A stretch of 64,000 nucleotides of DNA from Prochlorococcus marinus XMU1412 (GTDB taxonomy: Bacteria; Cyanobacteriota; Cyanobacteriia; PCC-6307; Cyanobiaceae), in the NCBI RefSeq assembly GCF_017696315.1, contig NZ_JAAORJ010000002.1, forward strand, positions 1 through 64,000. Direction: 5' to 3'. Each line of letters opens with the position of its first letter. The first letter of the stretch is position 1. This document shows positions 57,108 through 64,000 of this stretch, piece after piece. Position numbers and translations under genes: made by a program. A model generated the notes under the pieces. That model did not search any database and had not been told where the DNA came from. It saw nothing but the letters and a program-made list of their open reading frames with translations.

Positions 57108-57112
57108 TTTTA

Positions 57113-58345
57113 CTAATAACTAGAAACGAAATTTATAGGATCTTGATCATATCTATGCCTGAAAGGTATCTTATCTATTTCATTGATATTACTAAGCGAT
57201 TCAATCTTATTTAATGATTGCCTTAATAACCTTGCTGAAATAATTGGCATATCTCTTGGAACTGAGATTCTATTTTTTAAGTATCTAAGAGAAATTCCTG
57301 AGAGTTTTTTAGGGATTAATACTTCACCTGTGATCATGTGGGTCAAAGCTGATCTCAATGATTCGTCAAATGATTCTTTATTGTATGGGTTTACCTTTAG
57401 TAAATTGTCTTTATGCTTTATCACTCTTTTAAGAGCAATTTTTGCGAAATATTTTGACTCATAATTTTGATTTAGTTCATAATTGCCTAGACCCTCCCCA
57501 TTATCTATTAGCTTAGAGAAAGTAATCTGTTGTTCATTGCTTTCTTTATAGCATCCTCCCATTTGTGGGGGTAAATCATGAGAATGAGTATGAAAATCTC
57601 CTTGAGTGCCTCTATAAGCACTTGTCCCTTCAAAAAGGGTAAGCCAGTTATCTAAATGACGGTAATTAGATCTTAAATTAAACCCTTTATAATAAATCAG
57701 TGATGCATTCATTCTCTCCATATAGGGAATAAAAATTATATCTCCAACACCAGGCTCTATATCACCCGTATTAGAAACTGATGGATCAACAAACCCTGAT
57801 TTTGACCTAGTTAAGATTTCATCAAATTTAGAAATGGATTCTTTAAATCTTTTTTTTCTAAAAGAGTTATCTATAAAATTAAAGCTTTCTCGGCAGAGCC
57901 AATTACACCAGGATCTGAAAATTTCTCTTTCTAACTCTCGAATTTTGATAAGGTGACTAGATGTTATAAAAGATCCAAGTGCTCCAAATTCATTTTCTAA
58001 AAAAGCTATGATATTGTCGCTTTCAGTTATAACTTGCCCTTTAAATTCAATTGCAGGTAATTTCCCAGATCTGACTTTTTCAAGGAACCAACTTTCCTTT
58101 TGCCCGTAGCAAAACATATTTATTTTCTTGACTCTGTATGGAATTCTCTTAAATTCAAGCCATAACCATATCTTCTGACAGTAAGGACACCAAGAATGCC
58201 TATCCCTATAGAGAGTAACTAATACATCATTTTCACTATGTCCAAATAATCTTAAATTTGCGTAGGAATTATTTATACCATGGACTCTATTAAGATCTTC
58301 AACCTCAAATTTATCTAAATCATCCCATGTCAAAATCCCATTCAT
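57113..58345 (-). CDS. Glutathione-S-transferase-like protein
   Basis: 410 residues. A thioredoxin-fold domain lies at about residues 36-110: LVTLYRDRHSWCPYCQKIWLW has a CxxC pair, and LPAIEFKGQVITESDNIIAFLE is the glutathione-binding loop. The rest is helical and longer than standard GSTs (about 200 residues), so an extra C-terminal domain is likely. It may act in redox or detoxification and sits beside gor, which could supply reduced glutathione. It converges with dnaA with a 5-bp gap. Confidence 0.8.
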   Translation of the reverse strand: MNGILTWDDLDKFEVEDLNRVHGINNSYANLRLFGHSENDVLVTLYRDRHSWCPYCQKIWLWLEFKRIPYRVKKINMFCYGQKESWFLEKVRSGKLPAIEFKGQVITESDNIIAFLENEFGALGSFITSSHLIKIRELEREIFRSWCNWLCRESFNFIDNSFRKKRFKESISKFDEILTRSKSGFVDPSVSNTGDIEPGVGDIIFIPYMERMNASLIYYKGFNLRSNYRHLDNWLTLFEGTSAYRGTQGDFHTHSHDLPPQMGGCYKESNEQQITFSKLIDNGEGLGNYELNQNYESKYFAKIALKRVIKHKDNLLKVNPYNKESFDESLRSALTHMITGEVLIPKKLSGISLRYLKNRISVPRDMPIISARLLRQSLNKIESLSNINEIDKIPFRHRYDQDPINFVSSY

Positions 58346-58397
58346 TATTTGAATTAAAGCTATAAACTAACGTTATAATAATTGATTAAAAAAAGTC

Positions 58398-59762
58398 TTG
58401 GAATTTGAATTTGATTTAATTGTTGTTGGCGCTGGATCTGGAGGACTCGCGGCAGCTAAACGTGCGGCTAGTTATGGAGCAAAAGTCGCAATCATAGAAG
58501 CAAAGCAAATAGGAGGAACTTGTGTGATAAGGGGATGTGTACCTAAGAAATTGATGGTTTATGCAGCTAAAAGTAAAAATAATATGGATTTTTCTGAAGG
58601 ATATGGATTAAAAAATGAAGGTATTAATTTTGAATCAAACATTTTATTGAAGAATGTTAGGGAGGAGGTTTCTAGATTAAGTAATTTACATAGAAATTCT
58701 TTAAAAAAGTTGAATATAACTATTTTTGAGGGCTTAGGAAGATTTATTACTCAAAATGAATTAGAAATTATTTGTCCAAAAACAAAGAAAACTAAAAACA
58801 AAATAAGTTCAAAAAAAATTCTTATTTCAGTTGGAGGAAAACCAAAGAAATTAAATATTCCCGGGATAGATTTGGCATGGACTAGTGATGATATTTTTGA
58901 ATTAGAAAAGTTTCCCAAATCAATATTAATAGTAGGAGGAGGATATATTGCTTGTGAATTTGCTTCTATTTTCAGAAATTTAGGTACTGAAGTAACTCAA
59001 TTAATTAGAGGTCAACATTTACTTAATGGTTTTGATGAGGATCTTTCTTCATGCCTAGAGGAATCACCTACTTTTACTGAAATCAATATAATATCCAATG
59101 CTCAATTAAAGTCTATCAAGAGGGTAAATGGAAATCTGGAATCTACCCTAGACTCGGGAGATGAACTCCTAACTAATAATATCCTTATTGCTACAGGAAG
59201 AGAACCAAATCTTTTGCCTTTAAATTTAGATTTTTTAAATCTAAAGATGGATGGCAAATATTTAGATGTTGATGAAATTAATCAAACAAGCAACGTAAAT
59301 ATTTTTGCAGTTGGCGATATCATAAATAAACCAAACTTAACTCCAGTAGCAATAGAACAAGGGAGAGTTTTTTCGGATAATTTTTTTAATGGCCAAAAAA
59401 GAATAGTAAATTATGAATATATACCTAAGGCCGTTTTTACTATTCCAGAAATTTCAACAGTTGGCTTAAGTGAGAAAAGAGCTAAAGAGATTTACTCTGA
59501 AAAAAATATAAAAATTTTCAAATGCAAATTTACCCCTATGTCTAATACTTTTAAAAAGAATAAAACAAAATGTATGTTGAAGATTGTAGTTCATAAGCTA
59601 ACTGACAAAGTCTTAGGATGTCATATGTTTGGAGAAACAGCGTCTGAGATTATTCAAATGGTATCAATTGCATTAAATGCTGGGATAACAAAAAAAGACT
59701 TTGATGTTACTATGGCTTTGCACCCAACAATCTCAGAAGAATTTGTGACTATGTATGGATAA
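58398..59762 (+). CDS. gor: Glutathione reductase
   Basis: 454 residues from TTG 58398. It reduces oxidised glutathione with NADPH. The FAD motif is VVGAGSGGLAAAKRA; the redox-active disulphide is in GGTCVIRGCVPKKL. The NADPH-binding ILIVGGGYIACEFASI is near residue 176, VFAVGDI-type NIFAVGDIINKP near 303, and the catalytic His is in ALHPTISEEF. Trypanothione or other disulphide reductases are alternatives, but the glutathione context (gloB and a GST-like gene) agrees with this call. Confidence 0.93.
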   Translation: MEFEFDLIVVGAGSGGLAAAKRAASYGAKVAIIEAKQIGGTCVIRGCVPKKLMVYAAKSKNNMDFSEGYGLKNEGINFESNILLKNVREEVSRLSNLHRNSLKKLNITIFEGLGRFITQNELEIICPKTKKTKNKISSKKILISVGGKPKKLNIPGIDLAWTSDDIFELEKFPKSILIVGGGYIACEFASIFRNLGTEVTQLIRGQHLLNGFDEDLSSCLEESPTFTEINIISNAQLKSIKRVNGNLESTLDSGDELLTNNILIATGREPNLLPLNLDFLNLKMDGKYLDVDEINQTSNVNIFAVGDIINKPNLTPVAIEQGRVFSDNFFNGQKRIVNYEYIPKAVFTIPEISTVGLSEKRAKEIYSEKNIKIFKCKFTPMSNTFKKNKTKCMLKIVVHKLTDKVLGCHMFGETASEIIQMVSIALNAGITKKDFDVTMALHPTISEEFVTMYG

Positions 59763-59764
59763 AA

Positions 59765-60844
59765 TTATGAATTAAAAAATTTTAATTTTTCTTGAACAAT
59801 CAGAAACACTATAAGTAATGCAAAGTAAATAAATAAACCTATCCTTAATTCAGAAAGGAAGTTAAATCCATTCAGGAAAAGTATTTTATCGAGAATGTAG
59901 AAGATATAAAGATTAAGCAAAATAAATCCTTCAATTCTTGTGATTTTCCCTTTGCTCCAGAAAATTGGTAAGCATGCAAAGGTAGTTAAAACCATAAAAG
60001 GTAAGTCAACTTTTATTAGACTCTGTTCAATTACTAATCCTTTAAATCCTGAAAAAATAGTGCAACTTCCAAGGATTAAAAGTTGATTGAGTAAATTACT
60101 TCCTATTACATTCCCAATCGCAAGATCTGTTTTGCCTTTAAATGCAGCAATTATTGAAGTTACTAGTTCAGGTAAAGATGTCCCAGTTGCGACGATAGTT
60201 AAACCAATAACAATTTCATTTACACCCAAAAGAGTAGCAAGGGTTTGAGAACCATTTACTAAAATATTTGAACCAAGGCTTAAAAGAAATATTCCCAATA
60301 TCAACTTTAGTAAAATGTTAAGCTTCCCTTTATAGTTATCTTTTAATTCTTCTATCTCTGGTTCAGCATCTTTTGTCTCCTCTCCTTTCTCATTGATGGT
60401 ATTTATTTCCCATATTGTATTTAAGATTAAACAAAATATTAGAAATACCCCTGCTTGAAATGTTAATAATCCTGTTGATGACATAGCCCAAACTGCACAA
60501 GAAATTGCCATTAAAAGAGGCACATCTCTTCTGACTATTCTGCTTTTTACCTTAAGAGGTGTTATCAATGAACTTATACCTAAAACAACGAGAACATTAA
60601 AAATATTGCTTCCAATTACATTGCTTGCCGCAAGGGAATCACTGCCTTTTAAAATTGAGCTCAAACTTACCAATAACTCAGGAGAGCTTGTTCCAAGAGA
60701 AACAACCGTTAAACCAATTACTATTTGAGGTATTCCTAAAATTAAAGATAAAAATATAGCTCCTTGAATAAATAACTCTCCTCCAGCATAAAGTAGAACT
60801 ATGCCTAAAACTATTTCTATTATTGGAAATAAAAAATCACTCAT
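59765..60844 (-). CDS. Ca2+/cation antiporter, CaCA family
   Basis: 359 residues, about ten membrane segments in two inverted halves. Each half carries the alpha-repeat of the Na+/Ca2+ exchanger family: GLTVVSLGTSSPELLVSL (about residues 44-61) and GLTIVATGTSLPELVTSI (about 217-234), with SNVIGSNIFNVLVVLG and GNVIGSNLLNQLLILG after them. A charged loop around residue 155 separates the halves. It likely exchanges Ca2+ for Na+, K+ or H+. It converges with gor, and pyrC is divergent from it. Confidence 0.93.
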   Translation of the reverse strand: MSDFLFPIIEIVLGIVLLYAGGELFIQGAIFLSLILGIPQIVIGLTVVSLGTSSPELLVSLSSILKGSDSLAASNVIGSNIFNVLVVLGISSLITPLKVKSRIVRRDVPLLMAISCAVWAMSSTGLLTFQAGVFLIFCLILNTIWEINTINEKGEETKDAEPEIEELKDNYKGKLNILLKLILGIFLLSLGSNILVNGSQTLATLLGVNEIVIGLTIVATGTSLPELVTSIIAAFKGKTDLAIGNVIGSNLLNQLLILGSCTIFSGFKGLVIEQSLIKVDLPFMVLTTFACLPIFWSKGKITRIEGFILLNLYIFYILDKILFLNGFNFLSELRIGLFIYFALLIVFLIVQEKLKFFNS

Positions 60845-60919
60845 ATTTAGGCTTTTATTTAGATAATAAAAATTTTCATAATTGGTTAATAACTATCCTC
60901 GAATATCTATAATTTATTG

Positions 60920-60946
60920 TCAATTTTAATTTGCTGTTAAAATTGA
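60920..60946. promoter_or_regulatory. Inverted repeat in the pyrC leader
   Basis: TCAATTTTAA (60920-60929) and TTAAAATTGA (60937-60946) are exact reverse complements with a 7-base spacer, 16 bp before the TTG start of pyrC. A consensus TATAAT lies upstream at 60908-60913, so the dyad would be at or near the transcript start. It could be an operator or leader hairpin. Confidence 0.45.
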
Positions 60947-60962
60947 TTAAATAGAAAAAATT

Positions 60963-62012
60963 TTGAAGACTTTAACCATAATAAAACCTGATGATTGGCA
61001 TTTACATTTAAGAGAAGGTCTTGTATTAAAAAATATTATTCATTTTACTTCAGAATATTTTGGAAGAGCCATTGTCATGCCAAACACTAAAAGTCCCATA
61101 ACATCAATCAATAACGCTATTTCTTATAAGAGATCTATTGTTGAAGCTTTACCAAAAAGCTCTAAGTTTGAACCACTAATGACAATTTATCTTACAGATG
61201 AGACTGATAAAGGGGAACTAATAAATGGTTTTAAAAATAATGTTTTTTTCGCAGCAAAACTATATCCTGCTAATGCCACAACTAATTCCATTCATGGAGT
61301 TAAGAAAATAGAAAATTTATATAATATCTTTGAATTAATGCAAGATTCTGGAATGCCTCTTTTAATTCATGGGGAAGTGACTGATTCTGAGGTAGATGTG
61401 TTCGATAGAGAAGAAGTATTTATAGATAAAGAACTCTCTCAAATAACTAAAAGATTCCCAAAATTAAAAATCGTTTTAGAACATATAACTACCTCTTATG
61501 CAGTGAAATTTGTTCAAGAAAATAATATTGGAGCTACTATCACTCCACATCATTTGCATATAAATAGAAATGCAATGTTTTTTGGAGGCTTAAATAGTGA
61601 TTTTTACTGCTTACCAGTTGCTAAGAGGGAAAATAATAGACTCGCCTTAAGAAAAGCTGCAACAAGTGGGGAAAAATGTTTTTTCTTGGGAACTGACTCT
61701 GCTCCACATCTTAGGAAGTGGAAGGCTTTTTGTGGATGTGCAGGTATTTTTAATTCGCCAGTAGCAATAGAGAGCTATTTGACGGTATTCGAAGAGGAGG
61801 ATGCTCTAGATAATTTTGAAAAGTTTGCAAGTTTGAATGGCCCTAATTTTTATAATTTGCCTCCAAATAAAGAAAAATTAAAATTAGTGTCAAGACCTAA
61901 TAAAATTAAGGAATTTATTGATGTTGTTGAAGAAAAAAATATTGTCGGACAAATAAAACCATTTCATGCAGGTGAAACTTTACAATGGCAAGTAGAAGGG
62001 AATGTAAATTAA
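60963..62012 (+). CDS. pyrC: Dihydroorotase, class II type
   Basis: 349 residues from TTG 60963. It closes carbamoyl-aspartate to dihydroorotate in pyrimidine synthesis. The metal ligand motif is KPDDWHLHLREG (two His) at residues 8-19. AKLYPANATTNS holds the carbamylated Lys, LIHGEVTD and LEHITT supply His ligands, and FLGTDSAPH the catalytic Asp. The size and motifs fit the E. coli-type PyrC. A leader dyad and the TATAAT box at 60908 lie upstream. tRNA-Leu follows 100 bp after its stop. Confidence 0.96.
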   Translation: MKTLTIIKPDDWHLHLREGLVLKNIIHFTSEYFGRAIVMPNTKSPITSINNAISYKRSIVEALPKSSKFEPLMTIYLTDETDKGELINGFKNNVFFAAKLYPANATTNSIHGVKKIENLYNIFELMQDSGMPLLIHGEVTDSEVDVFDREEVFIDKELSQITKRFPKLKIVLEHITTSYAVKFVQENNIGATITPHHLHINRNAMFFGGLNSDFYCLPVAKRENNRLALRKAATSGEKCFFLGTDSAPHLRKWKAFCGCAGIFNSPVAIESYLTVFEEEDALDNFEKFASLNGPNFYNLPPNKEKLKLVSRPNKIKEFIDVVEEKNIVGQIKPFHAGETLQWQVEGNVN

Positions 62013-62112
62013 AAAATTAGATTTAAGCTGACAATTAAAAGTGTAAATATTCCAATTTTTCTTGGTTAAATGGGTTGCTTTCAGCTACGATTAAATAGCG
62101 CAAATTCCTTTT

Positions 62113-62198
62113 GGGAGTGTGGCGGAATTGGTAGACGCGCCGGACTTAAAATCCGTCGAGCGATTTAGCTCGTGGGGGTTCAAGTCCCCCCACTCCCA
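62113..62198 (+). tRNA. trnL-UAA: tRNA-Leu (UAA)
   Basis: The 7-bp acceptor arm GGGAGTG/CACTCCC encloses a D arm (GCG...CGC), an anticodon loop CTTAAAA giving anticodon UAA, a long variable arm (CGAGCGATTTAGCTCG) typical of class II tRNA-Leu, and the T arm GGGGGTTCAAGTCCCCC. The discriminator is A. CCA is not encoded. The gene is uninterrupted: the group I intron found at this anticodon in many cyanobacteria is absent. The first anticodon-stem pair looks like C-U. Confidence 0.97.
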
Positions 62199-62276
62199 TT
62201 ATTTAATTATTTCTTTTTAGTTCTGACGATAACTTCTAATAGTTGTTATGTTTTAACTAAGCAACCATAAATCAAA

Positions 62277-62510
62277 ATGGAAAGTTTTTTCAATAATTCA
62301 TTCGCTACTTTAATTGCTTACATTGGAATTATTTCTACCTATTTATTGGTTATTCCGTTGTTACTATTTTACTGGATGGATAACAGATGGAATATTATGG
62401 GCAAATTTGAAAGATTAGGAATTTACGGTCTTGTATTTCTTTTTTTTCCAGGTCTAATTTTATTTTCTCCATTTTTAAATCTCAGACTTAAAGGAAGTGG
62501 TAAAGGGTAA
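62277..62510 (+). CDS. ndhL: NAD(P)H-quinone oxidoreductase subunit L
   Basis: 77 residues, two membrane segments (about 10-31 and 46-66). The sequence [21 protein letters not shown] followed by [18 protein letters not shown] matches NdhL, a small membrane subunit specific to the photosynthetic NDH-1 complex that works in cyclic electron flow and CO2 uptake. It is followed 4 bp later by the DUF3007-type gene and then trpA, the usual cyanobacterial order. Confidence 0.93.
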   Translation: MESFFNNSFATLIAYIGIISTYLLVIPLLLFYWMDNRWNIMGKFERLGIYGLVFLFFPGLILFSPFLNLRLKGSGKG

Positions 62511-62514
62511 ATAA

Positions 62515-62835
62515 TTGACTAAAGGTAAAGTTATACAAATAGGTTTATTTATTTCATTAATAGGATTAATTAGTTACAAATTTGCGCCACAAATCGGTAT
62601 CGACAATTTTACAGCCACTACTCTCTCAAGTTGTATCTTGATTTTGATTGTTATTACTTGGGTAACATCTTATGTTTATAGAGTCGTAAATGGAAAAATG
62701 ACTTTTATGGAACAAAGGAAACGTTATAGAAAAGAGTATGAAAAAGTTGTTAGTGATAAACTAGAAGCCAAATTCAACTTATTGTCAAAGGAAGAGCAGC
62801 AAAAACTAATGGAAGATTTAGAGAAAAATCCATAA
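62515..62835 (+). CDS. DUF3007-type small membrane protein
   Basis: 106 residues from TTG 62515. Two membrane segments lie at about 7-23 and 36-56, followed by a charged C-terminal helix (EQRKRYRKEYEKVVSDKLEAK and LSKEEQQKLMEDLEKNP). This layout matches the DUF3007 family often beside ndhL in cyanobacteria. Function unknown; a role near NDH-1 or thylakoids is guessed from the neighbour only. Confidence 0.8.
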   Translation: MTKGKVIQIGLFISLIGLISYKFAPQIGIDNFTATTLSSCILILIVITWVTSYVYRVVNGKMTFMEQRKRYRKEYEKVVSDKLEAKFNLLSKEEQQKLMEDLEKNP

Positions 62836-62862
62836 ATTTTTATAGAAAAATATCTATTAATC

Positions 62863-63705
62863 ATGAAAGATAACAAAATGCAAATTTCTAACAATGAATC
62901 ATCATCTAAGGTAGATGAGATGTTTTACGAGTTAAAAAATAATAAAAAATTAGCTTTGATGCCTTTTATTATGGCTGGGGATCCCAATATTGAAATAACC
63001 TCTGAGATCTTATTAAAGTTACAAGAAAATGGAGCTGACCTTATTGAATTAGGTATCCCTTATAGTGACCCACTTGCGGATGGACCTGTTATTCAGTTAG
63101 CTGCCTCTCGCGCCTTAAAGTCAGGTACTAACCTAAGAAAAGTAATTGAACTTTTAGAATCTTTAAAAGGTAAATTAAATATTCCCATCATCCTTTTTTC
63201 TTACTTAAATCCATTACTATGTTTTGGCTTTGAAAAGTTTTGTGAGATGGCATCTAATGCTGGAGTCTCTGGACTAATAGTTCCTGATCTCCCTCTTGAA
63301 GAAGCTTATAATTTTTCTAAAATAGTTAGTAACTATTCTATGGACTTAATTTTATTGGTAGCTCCAACTACTCCTTTTGATAGAATGAAGCAAATATCAA
63401 ATCATACAAAAGGATTTACTTATTTAGTAAGTGTTACAGGTGTCACTGGTGAGAGAAACAAAATGGAAAATAGAGTAGAAAATCTTATTGCTAAATTAAA
63501 GGATGTAAATAGTAGCCCAATTGCTGTTGGTTTTGGAATATCCACTCCAGAACATGTTAATAAAGTTCGTGAGTGGGGAGCAGATGGAGTAATTATTGGG
63601 AGTGCATTTGTAAAACGAATTTCTGGTTCAAGTGAAAAAGATGTTGTCGATCATGTTGGTGAATTTTGTAAAGAAATGCGCTTAGCAGCTGATCAAAAAA
63701 AATAA
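62863..63705 (+). CDS. trpA: Tryptophan synthase alpha chain
   Basis: 280 residues. TIM barrel that releases indole from indole-glycerol phosphate for the beta subunit. Signatures are LMPFIMAGDPN, LIELGIPYSDPLADGPVIQ (catalytic Glu and Asp), SGLIVPDLPLEE and the phosphate-binding VGFGISTPEHV with DGVIIGSAFV. The first 25 residues are a polar lead; an internal ATG at 62878 is an alternative start. trpB is not in this window. It converges with the AbrB-like gene at the right edge. Confidence 0.96.
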   Translation: MKDNKMQISNNESSSKVDEMFYELKNNKKLALMPFIMAGDPNIEITSEILLKLQENGADLIELGIPYSDPLADGPVIQLAASRALKSGTNLRKVIELLESLKGKLNIPIILFSYLNPLLCFGFEKFCEMASNAGVSGLIVPDLPLEEAYNFSKIVSNYSMDLILLVAPTTPFDRMKQISNHTKGFTYLVSVTGVTGERNKMENRVENLIAKLKDVNSSPIAVGFGISTPEHVNKVREWGADGVIIGSAFVKRISGSSEKDVVDHVGEFCKEMRLAADQKK

Positions 63706-63720
63706 ATACAAAGATAATTT

Positions 63721-63738
63721 ATTAATTAAAAAATTAAT
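63721..63738. terminator. Possible AT-only terminator between trpA and abrB-like gene
   Basis: ATTAATT-AAAA-AATTAAT is a perfect inverted repeat in the gap between two convergent genes. It lacks GC pairs, so this is a weak call. Confidence 0.25.
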
Positions 63739-63772
63739 TAAAAATGATTTATCCAATATATTTTTGTTGTTT

Positions 63773-64000
63773 TTAAGATTCTTCTGTAGGTAATAATCTG
63801 ATTTGTTTTCTTCCGAGCTTAATTTCAAATTCATCACCTGCTTTTAAATCAAGAAGTGCTGTATATGCTTTCCCAATCAGAAGATTTCCATTGCCTTGAA
63901 CTGTAGCTATATAACTAAGTTTTCTTCCACCTTTCCCAATACCTGCAACTCCAGAATCGCCAAGATTAACCCCTTTTGCTTCTAAAAGTGCTTCATAAAA
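63773..64000 (-). CDS. Cyanobacterial AbrB-like transcriptional regulator, C-terminal part (cut by window edge)
   Basis: 75 residues from the right edge to the TAA at 63773-63775. The reading FYEALLEAKGVNLGDSGVAG, then GNLLIGKAYTALLDL and KAGDEFEIKLGRKQIRL, matches cyAbrB proteins, in which the DNA-binding AbrB domain is C-terminal. They regulate carbon and nitrogen genes, including inorganic-carbon uptake, in cyanobacteria. The N-terminus and promoter are outside the window. It converges with trpA. Confidence 0.85.
   Translation of the reverse strand, partial: FYEALLEAKGVNLGDSGVAGIGKGGRKLSYIATVQGNGNLLIGKAYTALLDLKAGDEFEIKLGRKQIRLLPTEES

Noticed and set aside
62113-62198. tRNA-Leu as an integration hotspot
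   Set aside because: The flanks are pyrC and ndhL with no repeated tRNA 3' end or integrase nearby.

Overview
The window is chromosomal DNA from a small, very AT-rich cyanobacterium and fits a high-light-adapted Prochlorococcus. The evidence is coding content: a form IA RuBisCO and alpha-carboxysome operon, both light-dependent (por) and dark-operative (chlLNB) protochlorophyllide reductases, psaM, psb27, ndhL, the cyanobacterial alkane pair (ado, aar), an AbrB-type cyanobacterial regulator, very short intergenic gaps, and frequent TTG/GTG starts. About 73 protein genes and one tRNA-Leu(UAA) are visible. There is no rRNA, CRISPR array, insertion sequence or prophage. The only integrase-like gene stands alone among housekeeping genes. 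Both edges cut genes: ssb on the left and an AbrB-like gene on the right.

Layout. 1-9.9 kb: ssb, cobK, cutA, a PfkB kinase, purA, psb27, proS, an HTH gene, ppa, an Spx-like gene, lepB and a double phosphoglycerate-mutase-type protein. 10-20.4 kb: CAAX-type protease, a small FtsL-like protein with ftsI, tal, a geranylgeranyl-reductase-family flavoprotein, frr, pyrH, cobO, the lone tyrosine recombinase and hemH. 20.5-33.8 kb: ilvB, a small secreted protein, a laccase-domain/Tab2/S1-protein cluster, creatininase-family protein, ado-aar-accA-SDR-folE, trpF, an S2P-type protease and a lipoate-ligase-like protein. 33.9-40.4 kb: a pigment and photosystem block with psaM, por, a SHOCT-domain protein and chlN-chlB-chlL. 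40.6-49.7 kb: the carboxysome block csoS1D, rdgB, then csoS1-cbbL-cbbS-csoS2-csoSCA-csoS4A-csoS4B-acRAF. 49.7-64 kb: ridA-like, gloB/hisG, an ABC exporter with a GNAT, two glycosyltransferase-type genes of the arsenosugar families, dnaA, a GST-like gene, gor, a Ca2+/cation antiporter, pyrC, tRNA-Leu, ndhL, a DUF3007-type gene, trpA and the AbrB-like gene.

Functional themes. The carboxysome operon has inverted repeats in its first three gene junctions. One of them, between cbbS and csoS2, looks like a true intrinsic terminator, which suggests that shell and RuBisCO stoichiometry is set by partial termination or RNA processing. The only gene-free stretch over 300 bp is the 327-bp region upstream of csoS1; it carries a 14-bp direct repeat and several dyads. 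Two proteins look altered relative to their families: the inorganic pyrophosphatase has lost a key active-site Asp, and Psb27 has no lipobox cysteine. All functional names come from sequence reading and recalled family knowledge; no database search was run.
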